Source: PALSA-243 sp036268375 | Lineage (GTDB): Bacteria; Acidobacteriota; Terriglobia; Bryobacterales; Bryobacteraceae | Direction: 5' to 3' | Length of the DNA stretch: 9,882 nt | Assembly (NCBI GenBank): GCA_036268375.1 | Contig: DATAUH010000167.1 | Span: forward strand, 1 to 9,882 | In this document: positions 1 through 6,368 of the stretch, in pieces | How the letters are laid out: each line of letters opens with the position of its first letter | Position numbering within the stretch: position 1 is the first letter of the stretch | Position numbers and translations under genes: made by a program | The notes under the pieces: generated by a model | The model's database searches: none | The model's input: the letters and a program-made list of their open reading frames with translations, nothing else | Told to the model about the DNA's origin: nothing

Positions 1-1
1 G

Positions 2-418
2 TCGAGCCTGTTCACCGGACCGCACAGTGCCTGGAGTTTTGTCCCGCAGGTCTCGCAGCCGGTTTTTGCAGCAGGCCGTTTGAAGTCCGGCGTGAGGCTG
101 GCGCAAGCCGAGAGGGATGAGGCGCTCGTCCAATATGAGAGAACCATTCAAACGGCGTTCACCGATGTTTCGGACGCGCTGATCGCTCATCAAAGAGTGC
201 GCGAAAGCCGGCTCAAACAGGAGACGCTCGTTCGAACGCTCGAAGATCGGACGCGGCTCGCGTATGCGCGGTATCGGGGCGGGGTGGACACGCAGCTCAA
301 TGCGCTCGACGCGGATCGGGATCTGTTCCAGTCGCAGCTCAGTCTCGCGGAGATCCGTCTCAACGAGTTATTGAGCGTGGTCCAGCTTTACAAGGCGCTT
401 GGCGGGGGCTGGAGCTAA
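2..418 (+). CDS. RND efflux outer-membrane factor (NodT/TolC family), C-terminal part
   Basis: This is the last 138 residues of a protein whose start lies before the window; the frame is open from base 2. Outer-membrane factors form the trimeric channel that connects an RND or ABC pump and its periplasmic adaptor to the outside. Visible family marks are the FTGPHSAW/VPQVSQPVFAAGRL segment at the start of the second repeat, then a long amphipathic helix (LAQAERDEALVQYERTIQTA, FTDVSDAL). A second helix ends in RYRGGVDTQLNALDADRDLF, the usual 'Y..G....L.vLdaqr.l' pattern. The C-terminus LYKALGGGWS is typical of complete members, so the 3' end is intact. TTG at 80 is in frame but internal to the conserved repeat and is not the start. 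A small STAS-like gene follows after 22 nt on the same strand. The pump and adaptor genes are presumably upstream, outside the window. Confidence 0.9.
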   Translation, partial: SSLFTGPHSAWSFVPQVSQPVFAAGRLKSGVRLAQAERDEALVQYERTIQTAFTDVSDALIAHQRVRESRLKQETLVRTLEDRTRLAYARYRGGVDTQLNALDADRDLFQSQLSLAEIRLNELLSVVQLYKALGGGWS

Positions 419-440
419 AGCGCCAACAGGGGGCCACGCA

Positions 441-614
441 ATGCGTTATTACATGCACGAGGGACCGACGGCGTTTCGTTTTGAGCTCGATTTGAGTTTT
501 GTGACTGGGCTCGACGAAGCCGTCCGAAGCCTGTTCCGGCGCTGGTACGCGGGAGGATCGGAGTTTGCCGCCGGCTCGAAGTGGTCGCGCGAGTCAGCTC
601 TGGTTCTCGTTTAA
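441..614 (+). pseudogene. STAS-like small protein with probable internal deletion
   Basis: This 57-residue frame starts at ATG 441 behind a purine-rich AGGGGG (427-433 region), 22 nt after the efflux gene. The first 16 residues (MRYYMHEGPTAFRFEL) look like the first strands of the STAS-like proteins, about 100 residues long, that I recall following acidobacterial efflux genes. The next residues jump straight to what should be the C-terminal half: DLSFVTGLDEAVRSLFRRWY, then GGSEFAAGSK. About 30 residues, roughly strand 2 and helix 1, appear to be missing at or near base 486, between GAGCTC and GATTTG. The reading frame is kept across the junction. The last residues (SRESALVLV) do not resemble the expected end, so a second lesion is possible. 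The family assignment rests on remembered pattern and not on a search. It could also be a functional miniature protein. Confidence 0.5.
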
Positions 615-791
615 ATCGATGCCGCCCGGTGACTCCGCTGCTCGAAAGGCGGTATGAGGTTCGAAATCCGATCGCAGCACAACTTGAAGGTTGAACTCGT
701 CCCCGATGCATTGAGCGTGCGTCTCGCCGTTGCATGACACGGGATCGTGCGGGATCATTCCATGGACCACCAAGCGGCCGTTATCGTTCAT
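594..791 (-). CDS. Hypothetical 65-residue protein (doubtful)
   Basis: I do not recognise this protein. It starts at ATG 791-789 with a reasonable ribosome binding site (CAGGGG, about 6 nt before the ATG on the minus strand). It ends at 594, overlapping the 3' end of the STAS-like fragment by 21 nt, tail to tail. It is acidic to neutral with two Cys (SCNGETHAQC) and shows no membrane segment, signal peptide or known motif. It lies 127 nt downstream of the alpha/beta hydrolase stop on the same strand, with a perfect dyad (805-821) in the gap, so it would probably need its own promoter. It may be noncoding; the ribosome binding site and the lack of any competing gene are the only support. Confidence 0.28.
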   Translation of the reverse strand: MNDNGRLVVHGMIPHDPVSCNGETHAQCIGDEFNLQVVLRSDFEPHTAFRAAESPGGIDLNENQS

Positions 792-804
792 GTGGGTCCC
801 CTGC

Positions 805-821
805 TGTCAAAATTTCTGACA
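805..821. promoter_or_regulatory. Perfect dyad TGTCA-N7-TGACA, candidate operator
   Basis: TGTCAAAATTTCTGACA has 5-bp perfect inverted arms around an A/T-rich centre. It lies 13 nt before the ATG of the small minus-strand ORF (594-791), just upstream of its ribosome binding site. Size and symmetry fit a dimeric repressor site. No regulator gene is in the window and no -35/-10 pair is convincing, so the role is inferred. Confidence 0.3.
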
Positions 822-918
822 TGACGCGACCCATTCCACCAGTGTGGCAGCTTTCCGGCGAAGCCTTGTGAGCGACTGCGCGCAAAGGAAACGCATTGTG
901 ATGCCCATCTGTCCGGCG

Positions 919-1842
919 CTACACGCCGTTCGCTGCGAGGAACTCATTCATCGCCGCTGCAATTTCGACAACGTGGGTCTCGATCGCAAAATGTCCGGTA
1001 TCCAGAAACTCGACCTGCGCGTCAGGTATGTCCTTCCTGAATGCCTCGGCCCCGGCGGGAATGAAAAACGGGTCGTTTTTACCCCATATGGCAAGCAACG
1101 GCGGTCTCGCCTTTCGAAAGTAGTCCTGAAATACCGGATAGAGCTTCACGTTTGACGCGTAATCGAGAAACAGATCGAGTTGAATGTCTTTGTTCCCCGG
1201 ACGCTCGAGCAGAGCTGTATCCAACGTGTACGATTCCGGCGGAACAGTGTCCGGATCGCGCACGCCGTGCGTGTATTGCCATCGCGTTCCTTCCAGAGTC
1301 AGAATGTTCTTACGGATGACCTCTCGATTCTCCGCTGTTGGCTCAGCCCAGTATTTCCGAATCGGTCCCCATGCATCGCCAAGCCCTTCTTCATAGGCAT
1401 TCCCGTTCTGTGAAACGATAGCTGTGACTCGATCGGGGTGAGCCATCGCCAGGCGGAATCCGGCAGGTGCGCCGTAGTCGAAAACATACAGGGCAAAGCG
1501 CCCGATTTTTAGGGCCTGAGTGAACGCATCGAGCGTCGCGGCAAGGCCGTCAAACGTATAGACGTATTTTCGTTCTTCGGGCACTTCCGTGAATCCAAAG
1601 CCAGGGAGGTCGGGCGCGATCACTCGGTAGTTGCTCGCAAGACGTGGAATGATTTCACGGAACATGAAAGACGATGATGGGAACCCGTGCAGCAGCAGCA
1701 CTACGGGGGAATTGGGGTTGCCGGCCTCCCGGTAGAAGACGCGGACGCCATCCGCTTCGACCTTGTGAATTGATGTAACAGGCGCCGGCAACCCGGAAGA
1801 CTGTTGCTGTGTTTTCAGTCCGGCTCGAAGAGCTTGATTCAT
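919..1842 (-). CDS. Alpha/beta-fold hydrolase, epoxide hydrolase/haloalkane dehalogenase-like
   Basis: This intact 307-residue protein belongs to the alpha/beta hydrolase superfamily and is near the usual length. The oxyanion motif HGFP is at residues 52-55. The nucleophile elbow FDYGAP puts Asp122 where Ser hydrolases have Ser. The acid is likely Asp257 (GKNDPFF) and the base His284 (DTGHF). An Asp-His-Asp triad is the mark of epoxide hydrolases and haloalkane dehalogenases, which act through an alkyl-enzyme ester. The residue after the nucleophile is Tyr123, not the Trp that helps bind halide in dehalogenases, so dehalogenation is less likely. The cap runs from about 145 to 235 (NGNAYEEGL, AWGPIRKYW). 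The first 25 residues are a Gln-rich extension without a clear signal peptide. ATG 1842 is the only good start, but its ribosome binding site is weak. The gene stands alone, divergent from the cluster at 2431; its substrate is unknown. Confidence 0.85.
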   Translation of the reverse strand: MNQALRAGLKTQQQSSGLPAPVTSIHKVEADGVRVFYREAGNPNSPVVLLLHGFPSSSFMFREIIPRLASNYRVIAPDLPGFGFTEVPEERKYVYTFDGLAATLDAFTQALKIGRFALYVFDYGAPAGFRLAMAHPDRVTAIVSQNGNAYEEGLGDAWGPIRKYWAEPTAENREVIRKNILTLEGTRWQYTHGVRDPDTVPPESYTLDTALLERPGNKDIQLDLFLDYASNVKLYPVFQDYFRKARPPLLAIWGKNDPFFIPAGAEAFRKDIPDAQVEFLDTGHFAIETHVVEIAAAMNEFLAANGV

Positions 1843-2430
1843 GAACTAACAGGCCGCACGCGAGAAGCCAAAACGAAGCGATGTCAATTCGGAAATTGCC
1901 GACAGCATGTACCTCGCCTTACCCGCCGTTTCAGTTCCGCACATTCGTCAACCCTCAAAAATCCGGAAGGCGTCCGTTCGACGAGACGTAGAGGCTGAAA
2001 GACTCAAGCGTGCAGCCGCGTAATTGACAAATTCCGCCCCCCATTTTTATTAGCAATAATCGGCCCACGTCAGCGTTTGTAACTGCGCAATAAAATGTGA
2101 CGGGGATGCGAGGAACCACCGTTTCTGCTGAGTTCCACAGCAGACTTCTGCAGATTCGCAACGATTTATCTATTTCAAAGACTTGTCGTATCGGAGAGTC
2201 GTACTCGTTCTGCCTGTTTCGGGTGCGTTTCTGTGCCAACCGGTAACGCTCTTGAGGACTGCATCGGGGCACCGGCGATCTGTATAAATCAGCACCGCAC
2301 GGAAATCTATTTGGCGAGCCGCTGAAACATCTTGCCCTGGACATTCAACTCCTGCTTGTACAACCTCTCTCAGAACGTGAATTTTTGGGTCTCGAGCCCT
2401 GTTACTACGAAAGGCAATGGTTGAAAAAGT
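1843..2430. other. Intergenic region between divergent genes, no recognisable gene
   Basis: This 588-bp gap separates the minus-strand hydrolase from the plus-strand cluster, so both promoters should lie here. Several ORFs of up to about 130 codons occur, but none shows conserved motifs, a good ribosome binding site or coherent composition. The stretch is locally A/T-richer than the genes (around 2030-2100). I find no convincing -35/-10 pair; a TATAAA at about 2282 has no -35 partner at a usable distance. Confidence 0.5.
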
Positions 2431-3508
2431 ATGAGCAAACGCATCATTATTTTGCGCTGACGGCACCTGGGACGAACCAGGCAAGAACACGAACGTATAC
2501 AAAATTTACAAAGCCCTCAAAGTCAGTGCAGATCAGATCGCCCACTATGACGACGGCGTTGGTTCGGACGGACTGCTCATCCAAGAAACTGGCCGGCGGC
2601 GCGTTCGGCACCGGGCTGTTTCAGAAAGTCAAAGAGGGCTACACGAAACTCGCTCACGATTACGAAAAGGGAGACGAGTTGTTTATCTTTGGCTTCAGCC
2701 GCGGCGCGTATACAGCCCGCAGCGTCGCTGGAATGGTGGCCGCCTGCGGGCTGCCGACCGCCAACTTCAACGACGAAGCAGTCGAGACCGCCTTAACGCC
2801 TATCGCCATAAAGACAAACGCGGGGAACTGCTGGCACAGTTGAACAAGACCTGCGATATGTTCAGCCCCAAGATCACAATGGTTGGCGTGTGGGACACCG
2901 TGGGTTCGCTGGGAATACCCGCAATCTTCGGAGGTGTCAGCCCGCTTCTCTATGGATTCCTTGACACCAGTCTTAGTTCTTCTATTTTGCACGCCTACCA
3001 GGCGCTGGCCATCGACGAGCGGCGGGCGGAATTTCCGCCGACGCTGTGGACCGCGGCGGCGCCGGGTCAAACGATGGAACAAGTCTGGTTCAGCGGCGTA
3101 CATTGCGACGTGGGCGGCAGCTATCCGGCCGATTCCAGCGGGTCCGCTCTTTCCGACCTGACGCTCGCGTGGATGATGAACAAGGCGGCCGCTCTGGGAT
3201 TGGAGTTTGTTGCTGACGTGAGTTCGAACTATCCCCTCCCGATGGATCCAAAGCTTGCACTGGATACAAAGCACGAATCGTGGAACGTCGCGTGGCTTTT
3301 TCCGAAGAACAGATCCATTGCCGCAAATTCCACGATTTCCGACAGCGTGTTTACGATTTCCGACAGCGTGTTTACACGGTGGGAGCACGACAATTCCTAC
3401 CACCCCGCAAACCTGACGTTTACCAGCGGTCAACTTGCAGCGGGATATCAGAAGGCATACATTATTTCCCAGAGTGCCGCAATGGCAGCGGGATCGCCCA
3501 CGACCTAA
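2431..3508 (+). pseudogene. DUF2235 (Tle1-like) alpha/beta hydrolase gene with three frameshifts
   Basis: DUF2235 proteins are alpha/beta hydrolases; the best studied are type VI secretion phospholipase effectors of the Tle1 group. Joining three frames gives a protein of about 359 residues with every family mark: MSKRIIIL then CADGTWDEPGKNTN, YDDGVGS, the nucleophile elbow FGFSRGAYTAR (Ser codon 2697-2699), VGVWDTVGSLG (Asp codon 2894-2896) and SGVHCDVGGSYP (His codon 3101-3103). As read, the frame starting at ATG 2431 hits TGA at 2458. The coding frame shifts at about 2451-2453 (+1 or -2) and again near 2584-2587 (one extra base in CAAGAAACTG). A missing T in GCCTTAAC near 2793 shifts it back, so only 2587-2793 is out of register with the rest. 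There is no signal peptide. It sits 18 nt ahead of the dioxygenase gene. It is either a recent pseudogene or an intact gene with base-calling errors; the near-perfect residual motifs suggest the damage is young. Confidence 0.85.
3332..3373 (+). repeat. 21-bp perfect tandem duplication inside the DUF2235 gene
   Basis: Two identical adjacent 21-bp units (3332-3352 and 3353-3373, starting ACGATTTCCG) encode the repeated heptapeptide TISDSVF. The unit is a multiple of 3 and keeps the frame. It looks like a recent slippage or duplication event near the C-terminus, away from the catalytic residues. Confidence 0.95.
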
Positions 3509-3526
3509 GCGGCCTTTACACTTCAC

Positions 3527-6358
3527 ATGAGATTCATTCTGCTATGTTGCGTGTGCGGGCTGGCAATCGCCGCCGACAAAACGCCCGACCCGAAACTTGA
3601 AGAGGCGAAGGAGCTGAAGGCCTGCGCGCAGATGGTGCTGCAGGGTCTGCGCAAAATACCGGCCGACCGCGCGCAGCGATTTCTCGGCAAAGTCTCCGAT
3701 GCGGAAGCGCGGTGCCGGGGAGAGCGGGACCCGGAATTCCGGCTCACGCCCTGGGTCGACTGGTCTCACTACTGGGGCACGGGGGACGTGTCGTCTCTAC
3801 CCTCTGGTTATCTTTCAAAAAAGGGTCCGGCGTTTCGGGGCGTCACGGGAGCGTTGCTCGATCTCGAGTACGAACGCGTCGAACTGATTAAGTTCAATCT
3901 GTTCGACAATACCGGGACCTGGCGCACATACGTCACGGGCGCACCAGGGGTAGACGGGCCGGCGATCAAGATCTGGCCTGAGTTGCGCCTACCCATGGTC
4001 AATCCGCTCTATCAGGCTGTCGGAGGAAATGGGCAGCAGGTCTGCCGGGGAGACCTGATTCGCGCCCGGACGCTTTCCGGAGTCTGCAACGACATTCTCA
4101 ATCCGCTGATGGGTTCGACTGGCACGCCGTTCGCGCGCAACGTTGAGTTTGAAACCACTTATCCCGATCAAGGCCAAACTATTCTGACGAAGAACCGACA
4201 TGGCGATCGCCTTGGCCTTTATACTCCCGATCCGCAGGTCATCAGCCGGAAGCTCTTCACGCGCGCGCAAACGAATCCGGCGGCCTGCAACTCCGGATTC
4301 GGACTTCCCGGCGATTCCGCCGACGCCAATTGCGACTACCAGAAGGCACCGTTTTTCAATGTCCTGGCCGCTTACTGGATCCAGTTCATGACTCACGACT
4401 GGTTTTCTCATATGGATGAGGGGCACAACGCCACGGAATACATGAATGTCGGGTGCACGACGCAACTGGTAAACAACGTCGAAACGCCACTGACGCCGGA
4501 TCAGGTGGCGCAACTGAGCTGCCGTCCCGCGGACCGGGTCGACAAGACTCTTGTGCTGCAGGATTCGCCGCCCGAGAAGTTCACGAGCGGCGGCAGGGAC
4601 TATCTCTCTCGCGCACCGAAAACTTTCAGCAACAACACCACCGCGTGGTGGGACGCGTCGCAACTCTACGGGTATGACGAGACGTCGCGGAAGCGCGTAA
4701 AACGCGATCCAGCAGACATGGCGAAAATGCTGCTGGAGCCGCTGGCAGGTGCGCAGCAGGGGCCCGGCTATCTGCCGGTGTTCCAGCCGGGAGACCCAAT
4801 ACAACCGCAGTGGGCGGGGCAGGAAGCGGCGGCGTTCCCCGACAACTGGTCGATCGGGCTCAGTTTCTATCACAACCTTTTCGCCCGCGAGCACAATTCC
4901 TTCGTCGAGGAATTCCGCAGGCAAGCCGCAAAGGATCCCAACGGCGACAGCGGTCTGCGCAACCCCGCCGACGCAAAACGGGAGATCCGCAACAAAGATG
5001 TGACGCCCGATGAACTCTTCGAGGTGGCGCGACTGGTGGTTGCGGCGGAGATCGCCAAGATCCATACGACGGAATGGACGCCCCAACTTCTTTACGACGA
5101 ACCGCTCTACAAAGGGATGAACGCCAACTGGAACGGGCTGCTTGGCTCCGGCGATCCAGAAGTCTCGAAAGCTCTGTCCAACATTGTCGTTCAAAACTTC
5201 GGCAAATCGAAAGACGCGGCGAAGACGAACGAATGGTATTCGGTTCTCGCCTCGGGCCCCGGCATCTTCGGCATCGGCAGCAAGATTCCCCACTTCGACC
5301 TGACGAAGCCCGCCGATGTCAATGGCGGGGTCAACCATTTCGGATCGCCGTTCAATTTTCCGGAGGAATTTGTCACTGTTTACCGGTTGCACGCGATGAT
5401 TCCCGATTTAATCGAATACCGCCAAATCGACAAAGATCCAAACCAGATCGCACAGAAAGTTGCCGTAATCAACACCTTTGAGGGCAAGGCCACGGAAGCC
5501 ATGCGCTCGCGCGGACTGGCGAACTGGGGCCTTAGTATGGGGCGCCAGCGTCTGGGGTTGCTGACCCTGCACAACATCCCGCAGTTCATGCAGAACATTC
5601 GCCTGCCGCGGCTGGATAGCCCTACGCAGCAACTCGATATCACGGCGCTCGATATTATTCGCGACCGCGAACACGGTGTTCCGCGTTTCAACGAGTTTCG
5701 CCGCCAGTATGGGTTACGGCAGTTGACCAGTTTCGACGATTTCACCGACAAGTCACTGCCGGCCGATTCACCCGCGCGTAAACAGCAGGAAGCCGATGCG
5801 CGGCAGCTGCGGGAAGTCTACGGGACGCATGTTTGCGATTCGTCAAAGGTGATTACCGACGCGCAAGTCAACGGCGATGGCACACCGATCAACGATTGCC
5901 TGGGACACCCGAATGGATCGGTTGTCGACAATATCGAGGACGTCGATACAGTCGTCGGCTGGATGGCGGAATCGGTGCGTCCGCACGGCTACGCGATTTC
6001 CGAAACCCAATTCGTCGTTTTCATTCTTAATGCTTCACGGCGGCTTTTCAGCGATCGCTTCTTTACGTCGAGCTTCCGGCCGGAATTTTATACAAAGCTG
6101 GGAATCGACTGGGTGAGTCATAACGGACCTGGAAAGGAACTGATGGAGAAGGCGGAATCGAACGGCCACCAGGTTCCGGTTTCGCCGTTGAAACGCGTCC
6201 TGCTGCGAAATATTCCGGAGCTGTCGTCCGAATTACAGAACGTAGTGAATGTTTTTGACCCGTGGGCACGCGACCGCGGTCAATATTATTCGGTGGAGTG
6301 GAAGCCGCAGGCGCGTGCGGCCAGCGATCCGGCATTCCGGCAGACACCTGCGAAATAA
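3527..6358 (+). CDS. Secreted heme peroxidase/dioxygenase, alpha-dioxygenase and cyclooxygenase type
   Basis: This 943-residue protein belongs to the animal-type heme peroxidase superfamily and is closest by eye to plant pathogen-inducible fatty-acid alpha-dioxygenases. A signal peptide is likely (residues 1-15, MRFILLCCVCGLAIA). The distal motif is IQFMTHDW, with Gln286, distal His290 and Asp291 as likely Ca ligand. A conserved LFAREHN helix is at 451-457 and IAKIHTTEWT follows at about 509-518. The proximal segment VYRLHAMIPD contains Tyr619 and His622. That Tyr-x-x-His spacing is the same as the radical Tyr385 and proximal His388 of cyclooxygenase. DITALDIIRDREHGVPRFNEF (704-724) and SETQFVVFILNASRR (825-839) also match the alpha-dioxygenase pattern. 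Such enzymes add O2 to the alpha carbon of fatty acids to give 2-hydroperoxides; simple peroxidases lack the Tyr. It is about 300 residues longer than plant enzymes, mainly before residue 270 and through inserts. The start ATG follows the previous gene by 18 nt with a weak ribosome binding site. The substrate is inferred. Confidence 0.9.
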   Translation: MRFILLCCVCGLAIAADKTPDPKLEEAKELKACAQMVLQGLRKIPADRAQRFLGKVSDAEARCRGERDPEFRLTPWVDWSHYWGTGDVSSLPSGYLSKKGPAFRGVTGALLDLEYERVELIKFNLFDNTGTWRTYVTGAPGVDGPAIKIWPELRLPMVNPLYQAVGGNGQQVCRGDLIRARTLSGVCNDILNPLMGSTGTPFARNVEFETTYPDQGQTILTKNRHGDRLGLYTPDPQVISRKLFTRAQTNPAACNSGFGLPGDSADANCDYQKAPFFNVLAAYWIQFMTHDWFSHMDEGHNATEYMNVGCTTQLVNNVETPLTPDQVAQLSCRPADRVDKTLVLQDSPPEKFTSGGRDYLSRAPKTFSNNTTAWWDASQLYGYDETSRKRVKRDPADMAKMLLEPLAGAQQGPGYLPVFQPGDPIQPQWAGQEAAAFPDNWSIGLSFYHNLFAREHNSFVEEFRRQAAKDPNGDSGLRNPADAKREIRNKDVTPDELFEVARLVVAAEIAKIHTTEWTPQLLYDEPLYKGMNANWNGLLGSGDPEVSKALSNIVVQNFGKSKDAAKTNEWYSVLASGPGIFGIGSKIPHFDLTKPADVNGGVNHFGSPFNFPEEFVTVYRLHAMIPDLIEYRQIDKDPNQIAQKVAVINTFEGKATEAMRSRGLANWGLSMGRQRLGLLTLHNIPQFMQNIRLPRLDSPTQQLDITALDIIRDREHGVPRFNEFRRQYGLRQLTSFDDFTDKSLPADSPARKQQEADARQLREVYGTHVCDSSKVITDAQVNGDGTPINDCLGHPNGSVVDNIEDVDTVVGWMAESVRPHGYAISETQFVVFILNASRRLFSDRFFTSSFRPEFYTKLGIDWVSHNGPGKELMEKAESNGHQVPVSPLKRVLLRNIPELSSELQNVVNVFDPWARDRGQYYSVEWKPQARAASDPAFRQTPAK

Positions 6359-6362
6359 GGAG
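6357..6362 (+). promoter_or_regulatory. Strong ribosome binding site overlapping the dioxygenase stop
   Basis: AAGGAG begins inside the TAA of the dioxygenase gene and lies 6 nt before ATG 6369. It fixes the start of the FAD oxidase and implies that the two genes are translated from one message. Confidence 0.85.
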
Positions 6363-6368
6363 TCTTCT

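Noticed and set aside
1955..2502. Overlapping minus-strand frames of 129 and 110 codons upstream of the DUF2235 gene
   Set aside because: No conserved motif or ribosome binding site; one of them is partly antisense to the start of the DUF2235 gene.
2660..3526. A 288-codon open frame on the minus strand
   Set aside because: Antisense to the DUF2235 gene. The apparent repeat KHAVGNR is just the 21-bp tandem duplication read backwards.
3989..5392. A 467-codon open frame on the minus strand
   Set aside because: It lies entirely antisense to the heme dioxygenase gene, which has clear motifs; it is Arg-rich with no recognisable domain, as expected for the shadow of a GC-rich gene.
6249..6368. Earlier in-frame start for the FAD oxidase
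   Set aside because: It overlaps the conserved end of the dioxygenase gene and gives Arg-rich residues unlike any flavoprotein N-terminus; AAGGAG before ATG 6369 decides the start.
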